This document shows positions 1-11,866 of a DNA stretch of 64,000 nucleotides, in pieces. Below the pieces are notes generated by a model that was not told the origin of the DNA, did no database searches, and saw nothing but the letters and a program-made list of their open reading frames with translations. A program made the translations under genes and the position numbers. Each line of letters starts with the position of its first letter. Positions within the stretch are counted from its first letter, which is position 1. The stretch spans positions 23,769,313 to 23,833,312 of the forward strand of contig OX388312.1 in assembly GCA_947579605.1 (NCBI GenBank). Direction: 5' to 3'. Source of the stretch: Athripsodes cinereus (taxonomy: Eukaryota; Arthropoda; Insecta; Trichoptera; Leptoceridae).

Positions 1-324
1 TAGTAATATGATAAAAATATCGTTTCCTCTATTTCAATATGAATAAAAAAAATGCCACAATTAGGAGTGTTTTGAAGGTTAATCCAAAATTAATTAAACG
101 AATCGTTCCAGATGGCTCAGAAAATATACCCTTTTCAAAGTGATCAAGTGATCAGAGGGTATCTGACGGTAGAGACAGGAAAGATTTTCTATCAATATGC
201 TAAGTGTTTTTTGGAATATTTGTGGCTAAAAGGCTTTTCATCAATCAGCTTTTGCAAGCTTATGAATGAAAGCCTCGTTCACTCTACCTTAGTTAACAAC
301 GTTGTGCAAAAAAGTTCCTTTGAC
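1..324. other. No recognised feature
   Basis: AT-rich, with only chance-level ORFs. Confidence 0.6.
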
Positions 325-480
325 ATCCATCTCTCCCATAAGTGAGGAAGCCAGTAGATTAGCTGCATATAATAAATATGTATGTACGATTTACTGCACT
401 GAATTTTAAGAGGTAAAATGTCTTTATTTTTTCGAAAATCTTCATTATACGGGACACTCGAAAAATTACAATCGGATATT
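325..480 (+). repeat. Rep1 copy, degraded
   Basis: It matches the window's most frequent repeat: cccataagtgaggaagccag is the diverged form of cccacaagtggggtagccag. The later landmarks are aaatgtcttt and gggacactcgaaaa. Rep1 is about 250 bases with no coding potential that I can see. Its class (SINE, MITE or LINE tail) is unresolved. Confidence 0.6.
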
Positions 481-1154
481 CTTAAAACTCTACACATTTC
501 GTTCTATGTTCAAAAATGTAGGTACCTATACAAAACAAATAATGTATATTTGCACAATGTGTCAAAATGCAGCCTTCTTACTGTACGAACATGACATATA
601 TTTAGGATATTAGTATGAACTAAAAAATACAAATATTGTCTCACTACTGGAAAAATGTGTGCATAAACAAACGGACTGAAGGTGAAGAAGTGATATTACT
701 ATAAGAATATTAATTCCTTTTATTTCTAACGCTTCTCGTATCTAATGTGTCACATGGTATGTCGTCGGTTCTTTGTTCCCATCGAGATCTCTCCAATGTG
801 AATCGAGATCCAAGATAACCCAACATAAATCTTAATAAGGCGTCCAAGCAGGATTGCTTATGGTACCTATAATGCCAAGACCGTAGTATCAAAAATGGCC
901 AAACTCTTAAATAACATAATAATTAAGGTTTATTTATTTATTAATTTCTCACACTCATTCATTTTTGATATTCAAGAATGATCCTAATTCTCAGATATTT
1001 TGCATACAACTTATGATGTTTTATCACTTTAATAAAAAAACGCAAACTTTATTCCAGAATGGCCTAAATACAATACACATAAATACAAAATAGATTTGAT
1101 ACTAACTTCGACCATATTTTCATTAAATTTTGGACAGTCACAATGAGGTTGTTT
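481..1154. other. No recognised feature
   Basis: AT-rich. A slightly GC-richer patch at 735-870 has no readable motif. Confidence 0.55.
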
Positions 1155-1381
1155 CTCGCCGCTCCTCGGAGTCTACAGTCAAGGATAATTCTTCCATCTT
1201 TTTTAGTGTCCTGTTAAAGGCAAGAATTTGAACATCACATACAAAAACATGTTACATCTTCAATTCAGCGATGAGTTATGCCACCCATCCTGAATGTCTT
1301 GATTTTGATTGGCATGGAGAAGGCGGTTAGCTTGTTAATTACACACAGTTTGTTCGCTGCCTACCCCAATCACGGGAAATG
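1155..1381 (-). repeat. Rep1 copy
   Basis: Nearly full-length on the minus strand. The landmarks are agtgtcctgttaaaggca, aattcagcgatgag, gccacccatcctgaatgtc and ctaccccaatcacggg. It is diverged at both ends. Confidence 0.7.
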
Positions 1382-1927
1382 AAATGAATTAAAAAAATAA
1401 AAAAAAGTTTTGAATCGTAATATTTTCAATCGACAAAAATTATGTTCATGATGGTAGGTAATTGGTAGGTTTTGATCTTAGACTCCTCATTTATACTATG
1501 TTTGTCATTGCTATTGGATTCTTCTTCTGACCACTCGTAACATTCCAATACCCAGACCTTTATCGATAAAGAGTTCTTCTACTGATTTTATTTATTCTTG
1601 ATCGATGGTTTGTTTTTCTTTATTGGACATATCACTTTTATTAACATACATCCCGCATTCTTGAAATCATGATAATATTTTAATTTAACTATTCGCCTGT
1701 TAATCTCATCAAGGTACAAAAATATGGGTAGCCAGGAAATGTATAAAATATTTGAATCACCATAAATGAAGATAAACTATAAATCACGTGGTTTAGTCAC
1801 ATGATTATCTCTCCTTCTCAATTACTTATTGGTAATCTTACTCACTACTTTGAGCCGTGATTTTCAAATAACTTATAAAATAAAACAATCTGGAAGAGTG
1901 TTATTAAATATACTTAATTATTCAAAT
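1382..1927. other. No recognised feature
   Basis: AT-rich. A 75-codon open frame starting at 1829 runs into the Rep1 fragment and is not gene-like. Confidence 0.55.
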
Positions 1928-2020
1928 GTTGTTTTTACGAATATCTGCCTTTTACGTGACACTCGAAAACTTGGAAGAAAAATGAAAGACTTATTATATT
2001 CCACGGACTCCAGGAACGTT
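1928..2020 (+). repeat. Rep1 copy, 3' part
   Basis: It contains gtttttacgaatatctgcc, tttacgtgacactcgaaaac and ttccacggactcc, which correspond to the second half of Rep1. The first half is absent. Confidence 0.6.
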
Positions 2021-2138
2021 CTTCTCTTTATAATGACTGTCCAGTTACATAAATGAACAAATCGAAAATTTCGAAAGTATTGATTAAATCATTGGTAATA
2101 AACACAACACAATCAACGCCACTTTTTCAATTTCACTA

Positions 2139-2148
2139 ACAAATAGCT
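2139..2148 (+). repeat. Left target-site duplication of the 2.1 kb LINE
   Basis: The 10-mer acaaatagct lies here and again directly after the poly(A) run at 4911-4920. A perfect direct repeat that brackets an A-tailed element is the expected mark of target-primed reverse transcription. One further A at 2138 could make it 11 bp, but that base cannot be told apart from the poly(A) on the other side. Confidence 0.9.
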
Positions 2149-4910
2149 GGGAGTCTTATAAAAAGGCCCTTACAGAATTCAATCGTGAGCTAAGGAAGGC
2201 CAAGAGAATGTCTTGGAGGAGGTTCTGCGAAGAGATCAATGGTCCTTCGCATGTAGCCAAAATCCACAAGATATTGTCAAAAGCGCCTCCATCCTATTTG
2301 GGTCTACTTAGAAAGACCGATGGAACATTTACCGAGAATGTAGAAGAGACCCTGAAGCTGATGGCACAGGTTCACTTTCCAGGATCGGATATCACTGAAT
2401 CGGACACTCTGCAAACACAGACTACAAAAAAGTCCAAACCGGACATTGAAGACTGGAGAAGAGCATCTGAGATATTCAGACCCAATCAGGTTTTATGGGC
2501 TATTGAAAGCTTTCAACCATATAAATCTGAAGGGGAAGATGGCATTTTTCCTGCCTTACTGCAGCAGGGTACAAAAAGTATCCTGCCTGTAATAATTAAA
2601 ATCTTCAGGGCAAGCTTTGCATGGGGATACATACCGACGGATTGGACCAAGGTTAGGGTAACGTACATACCCAAGGCTGGAGATAAAGACAAGTCACAGC
2701 CTAAATCCTACAGGCCAATTAGCCTCACCTCCTTCCTGCTTAAAGCAATGGAGAAAGTGCTAAACTTATACATAAGGGAGAAATATCTCAAGATAAGACC
2801 CCTACATGCTAAACAACATGCCTACCAAACGGGCAAATCTACAGAATCCGCTCTGATTGAACTAACAGACAGACTGGAAAAAGCCATAGAGGATAAAGAA
2901 ATTGCCCTATGTGCTTTCTTAGACATTGAGGGAGCTTTTGATAACACCTCAACAGATGTCATACTTAAAAGCATGACTGAAAGGAACATCGACCGAACGA
3001 CACTTAACTGGATTGAGGCGATGCTGTCAAATAGGACTGTCAAAACGACACTGTTAGACAAAACACTGGCTGTTCGAATTGCGAGAGGATGTCCACAAGG
3101 AGGTGTCTTGTCACCACTGGAATGGTCCATCGTAGTCGACAGTCTCTTATGGAAGCTAAACAATGCTTATTTCAACACGCAGGGCTATGCAGATGATCTG
3201 GTAATTACGGTTGTAGGAAAATTCCAAAGCACCGTATCCAGCCAAATGCAAAAGGCCTTGAAATTGGTAGAAACCTGGTGTAAAGACTACGGTCTTTCAG
3301 TGAACGCCAACAAGACTGTTATAGTCCCATTTACCAACAAAAGGAAGCTGGGTGGACTTAAGGCACCAACTCTCTTCGGGGAGACTATAACATTTTCCAA
3401 GGAAGTTAAGTATTTGGGTATTATCCTGGATCAACGGCTTACATGGAACCCACACTTGGAACACATCACCAAGAAAGCAAAGATAGCTCTAGGTACGAGC
3501 TTTAGAATAGCTGGGTTGAAATGGGGCCTTCAACCGAGGCAAGCCCTCTGGCTCTACACAGCTATGGTTAGACCAATGGTCACCTACGGCTGTGTGGTAT
3601 GGCACAAGAAAACCCAGCAGAAGACATGCATAAATGTCCTGAATAAGATTCAGAGACTTGCATGTCTTCTCACAACGGGCGCTATGTCCTCAACACCCAC
3701 AACTGCCTTAGAGGCGATGTTGTGTCTGAGCCCATTGCACGTGCATGTGCAAAAAGAGGCTCGCATGGCATTGCTACGGGCGGCAAAGGGAGGCAAGAAC
3801 AATTGGCGCTCCAGCATAATGAGAGGATTATATTCAGACCTCAACAAAGCTCCCATCGTGGATATGCCTTCAGATACCATGAATGTGGCTTACAGCTTTG
3901 TTAAACATTACATAGTAGAAATACTTGAAAGAGAAACCTGGCGAGAAAATGATCCCTACTCCTTTCGAGATGGCGACATCATATGGTATACAGATGGATC
4001 CAAAAAAGACGGTCGGGCAGGGTCTGGAATCTTTGGCGCCCAACCTAAATTGAGCAAATCAGTTTGCTTAGGAGAATACGCCACTGTCTTCCAGGCAGAA
4101 ATGAGCGCCATTTTGGAGTGTGCTCATATGAACCTTCACCGATCATACCATAACAAAAAGATCTATATCCTTTCGGATAGCCAGGCGGCGCTTAAAGCCC
4201 TAGGTTCCGTAGAGGTGAGATCTAAACTAACCTTTGAATGCATACAGGTTCTAAATCGCCTGGGCGGGAATAACGCCGTAAGGCTGGTTTGGGTACCGGG
4301 GCATTGTGGAGTCATGGGCAACGAAGCTGCCGATGAACTTGCTAGAACTGGCGCTGAGAGTCTACCAATAGGTCCTGAGCCTATATGCGGATTACCGTCT
4401 AGCACTATCAGGCTTAGTCTAAAAAACTGGGCCATGGATCAAAGCCATGAAATTTGGTCCAACAGCATAGGGTTGAAGCACGCGAAGGAACTGATGACAG
4501 GGTACTCGCGGAAATTCACCACAGAAGTTTTAAAACTTAATAAAAATCAAATAAGGATTCTAACCCGGACCTTGACAGGACACTGCAGACTAAGGAAGCA
4601 TATGACAAAAATTGGATTGTCAGATACCCCAACCTGCAGATTCTGTTCAGAGGAAAATGAAACGCCCATCCACATCCTCTGTAACTGTGACGCACTCGCT
4701 CGCAACCGAAGTCACATCCTCGGAGGTCCACTGCTGGACTCTGAGAAAGTGAGACTTCTCACACCAAGACAAATAGTGAGCTACATGACGCACCTAGGTC
4801 TTGAGAGTGAGATATGACACAGAAGGATGTCACAATAGATCTGTTATGGTCGCAGTGACACAAGGGATGTAAGGTCCCTTGACCTTTTAAAGAAAAAAAA
4901 AAAAAAAAAA
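2149..4910 (+). mobile_element. 5'-truncated non-LTR retrotransposon, I/R1/LOA-type group
   Basis: A LINE copy runs from just after the left duplication to the end of a ~20-base A run. It begins inside the second ORF, in the linker between endonuclease and reverse transcriptase, so the 5' UTR, ORF1 and the apurinic endonuclease domain are missing. The reading frame is already open at the truncation point (a Trp codon at 2148-2150). The 3' UTR is short, about 70 bases between the stop codon and the A run. A perfect target-site duplication, an uninterrupted ORF and a clean A tail all point to a young insertion. Reverse transcriptase followed by RNase H and then a CCHC knuckle fits the I, LOA and R1-related clades; the exact clade needs a phylogeny. 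Confidence 0.92.
2208..4817 (+). CDS. LINE ORF2 remnant: reverse transcriptase, RNase H, CCHC knuckle
   Basis: This is the C-terminal 869 residues of a LINE polyprotein that copies element RNA into DNA at a nicked target. The reverse transcriptase spans roughly residues 140-410. It shows FLDIEGAFDN at 237-246 (first catalytic Asp, D239), GCPQGGVLSP at 294-303, the YADD box at 327-330 and KYLGIILD at 401-408. RNase H spans about 590-715, with all four expected acidic residues (D596, E631, D657, D709) and the His of WVPGHCG (H699). A CX2CX8HX4C knuckle lies at C810, C813, H822 and C827. The Met at 2208 is simply the first in-frame ATG after truncation, not a native start. The codons upstream to 2148 are open and read in frame. 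No stop or frameshift occurs. With no promoter, ORF1 or endonuclease the copy should be unable to move by itself. Confidence 0.93.
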   Translation: MSWRRFCEEINGPSHVAKIHKILSKAPPSYLGLLRKTDGTFTENVEETLKLMAQVHFPGSDITESDTLQTQTTKKSKPDIEDWRRASEIFRPNQVLWAIESFQPYKSEGEDGIFPALLQQGTKSILPVIIKIFRASFAWGYIPTDWTKVRVTYIPKAGDKDKSQPKSYRPISLTSFLLKAMEKVLNLYIREKYLKIRPLHAKQHAYQTGKSTESALIELTDRLEKAIEDKEIALCAFLDIEGAFDNTSTDVILKSMTERNIDRTTLNWIEAMLSNRTVKTTLLDKTLAVRIARGCPQGGVLSPLEWSIVVDSLLWKLNNAYFNTQGYADDLVITVVGKFQSTVSSQMQKALKLVETWCKDYGLSVNANKTVIVPFTNKRKLGGLKAPTLFGETITFSKEVKYLGIILDQRLTWNPHLEHITKKAKIALGTSFRIAGLKWGLQPRQALWLYTAMVRPMVTYGCVVWHKKTQQKTCINVLNKIQRLACLLTTGAMSSTPTTALEAMLCLSPLHVHVQKEARMALLRAAKGGKNNWRSSIMRGLYSDLNKAPIVDMPSDTMNVAYSFVKHYIVEILERETWRENDPYSFRDGDIIWYTDGSKKDGRAGSGIFGAQPKLSKSVCLGEYATVFQAEMSAILECAHMNLHRSYHNKKIYILSDSQAALKALGSVEVRSKLTFECIQVLNRLGGNNAVRLVWVPGHCGVMGNEAADELARTGAESLPIGPEPICGLPSSTIRLSLKNWAMDQSHEIWSNSIGLKHAKELMTGYSRKFTTEVLKLNKNQIRILTRTLTGHCRLRKHMTKIGLSDTPTCRFCSEENETPIHILCNCDALARNRSHILGGPLLDSEKVRLLTPRQIVSYMTHLGLESEI

Positions 4911-4920
4911 ACAAATAGCT
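4911..4920 (+). repeat. Right target-site duplication of the 2.1 kb LINE
   Basis: The sequence acaaatagct follows the A run and matches 2139-2148 exactly. It is separated by only about 25 bases from the head of SINE-A copy 1. Confidence 0.9.
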
Positions 4921-4944
4921 ACAAAAAATACACGGCTCCCTTTA

Positions 4945-5100
4945 GTTCGTCGGTAGCCTGGAGGTAGAGTCTCGGCCTCGTGAACAAGGGGTCCGTGGTT
5001 CGATACCAGGTGCCGGCAAAGTTGCTTACTGTGAAAGGTGTATAAGGTTGTATTTGGGTTTATAACAAACAAAACCCAGATATATCTTTTTTCCAAAAAA
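4945..5100 (+). mobile_element. SINE-A copy 1 (tRNA-derived), internally deleted
   Basis: A tRNA-like head has a box-A-like ggtagcctggaggta and a box B ggttcgatacc at about 4997-5007. The body reads gtgaaaggtgtataaggttg and the tail gggtttataac...aaaacccagatatatc. Compared with the 10961 copy it lacks about 29 bases between the head and the body, including one arm of a cctttcac/gtgaaagg inverted repeat. It ends in T- and A-rich sequence followed by a TA microsatellite. Confidence 0.75.
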
Positions 5101-5120
5101 AAAATATATATATATATATT
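5101..5120. repeat. TA microsatellite
   Basis: A short run of alternating TA follows an A run at the end of SINE-A copy 1. It may be the decayed tail of that SINE. Confidence 0.5.
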
Positions 5121-5194
5121 AAATATTTAGTTATGGAAAAAAGTAATGTAGGTACCTATCTATTTTCAATTCCACAAATAAATATTTCATTTGT

Positions 5195-5246
5195 CGCGCC
5201 TTTGAGATGGATGCTCCATTAAACGGCGCCGAATAAATCATCCAAC
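5195..5246 (+). repeat. LINE 3' end fragment (ggcgccgaataaatca tail)
   Basis: A 50-base block reading gcgcctttgagatgg...aaacggcgccgaataaatca is shared with 24186-24232, 32071-32112 and 60403-60450. At 60.4 and 32.0 kb the same block follows a LINE-like C-terminus that ends Arg-Pro-stop, so here only the 3' UTR survives. Confidence 0.6.
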
Positions 5247-5461
5247 GTACAAACATTGAACGGAACAAAGACAATGTATGTAGGTATGTCTTAAACAGTG
5301 CGATTACTATATAGTATACTTCACTTTCTGTATACTTTCTGTTGTGTTTTTAAAGCAAAATAGCTATAAATATATCGAAATTACAAAAATGACGATAGGT
5401 CCATATCTTTATTTTATTATATTTAATTTATTGATTATTTTCATTTAATTTTTTGTTTAAT

Positions 5462-5555
5462 GGTTACACTCGCCCATTGCACTAATTTATTTGTTCATGT
5501 CATGTTTTTTTTCTACTGTTGTTTTAATTTTTGCAATAAAGATTTTTTTTATTAT
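5462..5555 (+). repeat. Rep3: LINE 3' UTR fragment with AATAAAG end
   Basis: The words acactcgcccattgcac and gcaataaagatttttttt match a block found six more times in the window in both orientations. It has a gcgataaactcgccca-type motif about 60-100 bases before an AATAAA-like end. I read it as the 3' end of a LINE family. Confidence 0.5.
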
Positions 5556-8500
5556 TATTTCTCGAATATATCAAATTTCTACTTGTTGAGTTATAAAACT
5601 GGATAGTCGAATATATAATATTACGGGGTAGGTAAGTTTTTATATTATTCACATAAAACTAAAATCACTTTTTCTGTGATAGGTAGTACCTACGTAGTGT
5701 TATCTAAATTAATATGTCTAGTCTATAAGAATCACACGGGTCAATAGTAATGTTGAAAATATATTGTATCACCAATTTTACGCTCAGAATTCGAATCATC
5801 TTAGTGAGAAAAAAGAAAAAGGCCTTATGTTGAATACTTTATAGTTTTCGGATCATGGATGAATCCTTTAAACGGTTTTTTTTATGAAAAAACTCTGACT
5901 ATCTTACATAATCTGAATTTGAACCGAATCATGATTTTAAGACCCATATAAAATTTAGAATCTAGGTCAGTGTCACTATTTACATTCCTATATGTACCCA
6001 ACGGTTAAAAATCGCATTGTAAATTTAGTGAAATCTGTTTCCATGATAATATTTGTTGATAAGGATTTCAGAGGATTGTTTTTATTAAATCAGAAAAAAA
6101 TCAGAACTGATATTCATGCGTCGTTTTTTTTGGTTTATGTTTCTGCATGGATTAAGAAAAATCAATAAACTGCGGAAGAAAATATATTTGGAATATCAAC
6201 ATACAACAAACATTGATGAAAACTTAAACGTCTTGTTTCATAGATCCAAATAGGTACAGTCTGCAAATTATTACATATCAAAATTAAACTAGGCCAACTG
6301 ATGCATTCGGACTACGAAGATACTTGTTTTCTTGATTTATTTACTGTATCTCCAAGCATAGAAAACATCTAGATTCTATATTTATGACAATCAATTATAA
6401 AAATCTCTTCGTCACAAAACGAAAGACGTCTCAATCTTTCCATCTCTCTTCAAAATCATTATAGATATGGTGAGAAAAATGTGTTATCGTTTACATCGAT
6501 ACGGAAATATATATTACTTCTGTTCTAATACATTGAAAATAATACATACTCATCTTTATACTATATTACATAGATATTATTTCATTGATTTCTTCACCAT
6601 TCAGTCACTGTGTATGACCGAAACAACCATAAGATTATCTATGAAGTACATTATTATTTACTACGGGCATCGAAACTGGTTTCATGCAACACAACACTAC
6701 TGACGTCTGACATTTCACTGTAATACTTGTAATAGCCGATTTTATCTTTCTTCAACTTATTTGCCGATGCGCCGGTCGCGATTAGATTTTGCTGCGGTTG
6801 TATCTGTATGTTTAAAGCACCTAAGTATATTTAATAATAATAACTTGAAGTATGCATGTACCGTAGGTATAATAATAAATATGACTTACGATTTCCGCCC
6901 GTTTGATGTTTAACTGATAGAGGAATTCATCCAAATGTGGGCTATTATCAATATCTTTTTGATGACGTACTAGGTGCCTACCTACATTCCAAAATGCACT
7001 ATGCATTATTGTTGATTAAGTGTTACTAATGTTATATCCTTTTTTTGAGATTTCAGTTATACGTATGAAAAAAAAATGTCAAATAATAATTTTTGGGAAT
7101 CAGACTTCAGAAAATATACATTTTAAGAGTACAGTCAATAGGAAATCAAGCATAAAAAACTATTCATCTTCGCAGGTTCAAAAATATTTATGCGATTTTC
7201 AAAATAGTTTTGACACTCAAAATAAACACAAGTCTCCATCCACTACCTTCTGACATCATTAGATTATCTTGTCGTTTTTTTTTTCAATTTTTCTTAAGAG
7301 TACATTTCTATGGAATATTTTAAGTGTTACCTATAACATTCACTATAATACTATTATTAGTGACGTTAATATCTCGTTCTGAGAGCTTCAGTATGGTGTT
7401 TTTTTTTTATTTTTCAGTTTTTATTTGGCCACGTTTGGTCGATTTCCTCTGGTTACTTTGGAAGATTGTAAATTTGCTGTTGATGTTATACTAAGATAGA
7501 TAGTAGATAAGGTGGAGGAAGTGAATATTATAGATGAGCAAAGAGAGGTGTGGTGAGAAATTGTATTATCATAAATACTACATACATAATACTTGTTGTT
7601 ATTATCTATATGATTCTATATGTACGTACTACATGTTAGAATACATATCTGCAGGTGAGAAAACATTGACCTCTTATAGAAACAGCTGACCTTAGACGTA
7701 TTATATTATATGAATGTACTTATTATTATTAATATTGTTGTATCAAAATAATAATACAATAATGACGGATAATTTTATTTTCAATAGCGTCAAAAAACAC
7801 TTTCTGTTATTATTTTTTATTAGATTAATATTTTTTTGTATAGGTAGATTAATATTTTTTTGCATCTATATTGATTTAATCTACTGAGTTGGTATGCTAT
7901 CAGTGGCTAATGGCTAATTACAGCTATGAGTGATGATTTAATGATATATAATACAAATTCATATATAGATTTTTTTTATTTCAATATTCACTGTATTGGT
8001 GCAAAATGGTAAAATTACATATATGTAAGATGTAAACAATAAACCATAATCATTGTTGTAATAATTACAATTTCAAGAAAAACAATTTTAGAAACAAAAA
8101 GAACTGGAAGAGTCATGGATTTTTCTATTACTATGATAGATAAATAGCCCAGAAAAAAAATTGATAAAAGCTTCAATTTCAAGCCCATAAGATAATGCTA
8201 TGATCACACTTGTAACGAATATTGATGTCCTTTTCACATACTTTAAAGTGTCATAAAACTTGTAGTAAATCAATCAGTTTGAATGATTAAATGTTTCTAT
8301 AATAGATATGATAGTAACTTATACCTATTAATACGATATTCATTAATAAAATCGTTTCTAAAACATAACACAAAAAAATTAATCAAACGAATTAAATATA
8401 AATCAATCTTGGATAATTGAAATACGGTGCATTATATAATTTATATAATCGTAGTAGATACTCTACAGAGCTTTTAATAATAATTCTACCGAGAGTATTG

Positions 8501-9728
8501 AATAAAGCAAGAGTGAATAAATACCAGATACCACCGCAGACTCATTGGCCTCTTTCATATTATTATATTTGTATGTATGATACTCGTACCTTCTCACAAT
8601 TTTGACATTATATTTCTAAATATCTGTGAGTACCTACTCTACTCAAATTTGATATTCTGTCACAGAATTGTATTAGGAAATTTGTTAGTATCATATTTTC
8701 AATCTGCAGTTTAACCAAAAATTCTTAAAAGTTGATATTCCTAAAATAAAGTAACCTTAAGATAGTTGTCTTAATCAAATATAATTATAGATTATCATAT
8801 TATATTGACAATGTCCTTGTAAGACGAAAGACGTCTCTCTCTCAATAAAGAACATAGAATAGAGGAAAACATTTTGTTTTGTTTTTTTATTTTCTTGATT
8901 TTGATGGTTGCATTGAGAAAGCAATGTTAATAAAACCCAAATTTGGCAATCAAACATTTGACAAAACGTATTCAGTTTCTATGATAAAACATTCAAAACA
9001 GGAAAAGCCTAGGCAAATAAAAAGATAAATTAACTTATGTTTACTTTCTTTTTCATATATTTTAGAGAGTTATTTTAAAGACATACCTCATCACTTGATT
9101 GAATACGTTAAATTGATACATATCTCACACCTCTATTTTCATATTTTTTCCCAACTTAAGAATTAGTGATATCATTCGTTTGATCAGTCTGAATCATATA
9201 AGTACCTAATGTAAACTATGTCTTGTGTGATTAAAGTACAGTATGTTGTATATAAACGAAAATACTCATTCCTTACCAGTATCCGACTGTTGAAATTTTA
9301 TAACAATGTGAAATGAGTTTTAACCAAAGTATTGAAACTGGTAGTTACCTACAATATGTTATAATATTTTTATATCGGCTAACTAACTACTTACCTGTGA
9401 TATCATTCAATTAATAACTTCTTGATAATATAATGGACCTAACTATTATTATGTACTGAGAACCGGTAATAATATACTGAAGATTCCCCTTTGAATTCTG
9501 TATAGCCGCGCTTCGTTTCTTATACAAACTTCACTACATTATGTATGGAATAATTAGCCTTGTTTTATACTTAGATACTGTAGGTTTTTAACCTACTATA
9601 CTTTACTTTTCCAGTTAACTTAGAATTCCCAAATGTATATTTTAGTCTGTTCACATTTACCTATGTATATAATAGTGTATAATATGTTTGTATAAGCACT
9701 CTTGATACAGAGTTATCCATCCATCCAC
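5556..9728. other. Long AT-rich stretch, no recognised feature
   Basis: There are no ORFs above about 78 codons and none that resembles a protein family. A short duplication of gattaatatttttttg lies near 7825-7861. No repeat of the families above was found. Confidence 0.55.
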
Positions 9729-9970
9729 ACCATCACGGAATATCCAAAAACTAGGTTGACCAGTATTCTAGCCCCGTGTGTTAAACGTGTAGGTTGTCCC
9801 CTTCGTGCCAATATAAAAAAAACACGCTCAGTTTACATTACATACTTCATTGGGAATTGAAGATATTTATTGTCATATTTTATGAAAACCTGTCATTTAT
9901 ACGACACTAGAAAACTTACAGAAAAGAGTGAGAGATCTATTCTTTCCCTCTTTCCCGGGGGCTTCGTGAA
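9729..9970 (+). repeat. Rep1 copy
   Basis: It starts accatcacgg and carries the landmarks ttcgtgccaatataaa, cgacactagaaaacttaca and gaaaagagtgagagatct. It is full-length but diverged in the first 60 bases. Confidence 0.7.
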
Positions 9971-10960
9971 GCACAGTCGCCAATCGGGTGAATTGCCTAA
10001 ATTGTATATGTAAGTGATAATAATATAATACATCGTAAATTCTTACGTTTCAAATTTTTTTTCCATGTATTTCAACAAAATTTTTTACTTTGATAATAGC
10101 AATAGAAATACGGTATAACTAACACATAACTAAAGTGTCCCAGGTTTCGGAGTCAATTACGTAAGTTTGACAATAACATCGAAGTCATAATATGTTTATA
10201 AGACCAATACGAGTTTGATAAAGGCATCAGATGTCGAAACCCGGTCACTTTAATGTGTATTAAAAAAAACTATAAACGAATTTTCAATTGTTATCAATGA
10301 ATGTGGAGTTTTAGAAATAAAGAAACATTTTCACTCTTTAGTTAAAATTTGTATTCCATAGATGGCTTTACGCAAAACTTCGGGGCTTAAACACTTGTTA
10401 TAGTATTATAATAGTGTAGGTTTCTATGTATGTATATAAAATATATTTATAGTAAGTACCTATAAAATTGGTAGTTGTTTTGATTATGGGATAATAACCG
10501 TTAAGACTGTTGTTATTTTATGAATTAATTGAAATACTTACTGAAATAATCGCTGATATTTCTTAAAAATACCCTCGGGGAAAAGCTGAACTTTAAAATG
10601 ATATTGGAATACTTAGCAGATTGTAAAATACACTTTGTAAAGAGTATGATTTAAGGTGAATAAAATTTGAAATAAATTAATGTTTGCGTTTATCGAAATT
10701 TATGAAAAAATGTTCAAGTTTTAAAGACTATTACCTAGTTATTGAGTTTTCAATTAGTGGAATTTTAAAAGGTAGGATATTTAAATGAAAAATTATAGGA
10801 TTTCATAAAAATTTTCGTGTATGAAATACATATGTAAAAAACACACATTTTTACGCTAGTTTTACAGGGAATGTTGCAACCAAGTTAAATATTTCACTCG
10901 AAAATACAATAGTCAGGTACAAAGGTAGAACAACCTGATGAATTTTTATTTGTTCGATGA
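9971..10960. other. No recognised feature
   Basis: AT-rich, without motifs. Confidence 0.5.
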
Positions 10961-11136
10961 GTTCGTCGGTAGCCTGGAGGTAGAGTCTCGGCCTCGTGAA
11001 CAAGGGGTCCGTGGTTCGATACCAGGTGCCGGCAAACTCCCCTTTCACGATACAAGCTTTTAGTAGCTTACTGTGAAAGGTGTATAAAGTTGTATTTGGG
11101 TTTATAACAAAAACCCAGATATATGTTTAAAAAAAT
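10961..11136 (+). mobile_element. SINE-A copy 2, full-length
   Basis: This is the most complete member of the tRNA-derived SINE. It has the tRNA-like head, then ctcccctttcacgatacaag, then ttactgtgaaaggtg. The cctttcac/gtgaaagg inverted repeat can fold. The tail holds a second inverted repeat, gggttt...aaaccc. The head ends can pair over seven positions when G-T pairs are allowed, as in a tRNA acceptor stem. It should be transcribed by RNA polymerase III and mobilised in trans by a LINE; the partner LINE is not identified. Confidence 0.8.
10968..11023 (+). promoter_or_regulatory. Internal Pol III promoter (boxes A and B) of SINE-A copy 2
   Basis: Box A is read as ggtagcctggaggta at 10968-10982 and box B as ggttcgatacc at 11013-11023, which fits the GGTTCGANNCC consensus. 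The ~30-base spacing between them is tRNA-like. Confidence 0.65.
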
Positions 11137-11179
11137 ATATATATTACCTACCTTTTTAAATAAAATAGGTAATAAATAA

Positions 11180-11360
11180 ACATTGAGGGACGCCGGGGAC
11201 CCAGTACGAGACAGATGTCCTAGCTGCGAAACACAAGGGAGTAGACCGGCATCCGAAGTGTGGAGGAGCTGCTCTGAGCGGCGCAGGACAGGGTCAGGTT
11301 CGCCGAGGTGATTGCCAAAATTGGGGGGACCCGATAGGATACTTGAAGAAGAAGAAGAAT
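11180..11360 (+). pseudogene. LINE C-terminal fragment with GAA-repeat tail (family D)
   Basis: Reading forward gives TGIRSVEELL, a stop codon, then AAQDRVRFAEVIAKIGGTR and a stop, followed by a gaagaagaagaag tail. The Trp that starts the WTGIR motif in the 26.3 kb copy is a TAG stop here, so this copy is dead. Two relatives lie at 13381-13563 and 26266-26526 on the other strand. The conserved AQDR...V motif just before the stop is typical of RTE/L2-like LINE C-termini; the clade is inferred. Confidence 0.65.
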
Positions 11361-11866
11361 TAATAAACACATATAGAACATAAAATTTTAAATTATTAAA
11401 AAATATTTTTCATCTATCTGACAATGACGGAGGGCAATCGAAACCCACTCATCATCATCACCAATTGATAGATGTGAGAAATTTCAAGAGAAGCAAAATA
11501 TTTTAATTCACATCACTGAATGCAGCGCCAAAGTGAATAAATGGTTGAAGCCTCTATGTATCAAGTCTTTTTTTTCTTGATCATCTTTTCTAATTATTAT
11601 AATGGATCAACTCGTACATAGTATTGTATACTGACTGACACTATGATATAGTATTACCTAAGTATGTATGTATATTAAAAGAGTTTTATCATCAAGATAC
11701 ACCGGAAACCATACCCGCTATAGACAAACTCACTTATTCACACACATTATCATCAACAACAAGTTCGCTTGAACATGTGAATGTAAATAAAATTACAAGA
11801 CTATGCCATACCTAAGTACTAGGGTTTCCACTTGACGTTTCTAAGAGAAAATACTATACTACTATA

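Noticed and set aside
2822..3163. 113-codon minus-strand ORF
   Set aside because: Antisense of the intact LINE ORF at 2208-4817.
4997..5007. Box A/B pair read as a tRNA gene
   Set aside because: The same head recurs four times joined to a common body and tail, so it is a SINE, not a tRNA gene.
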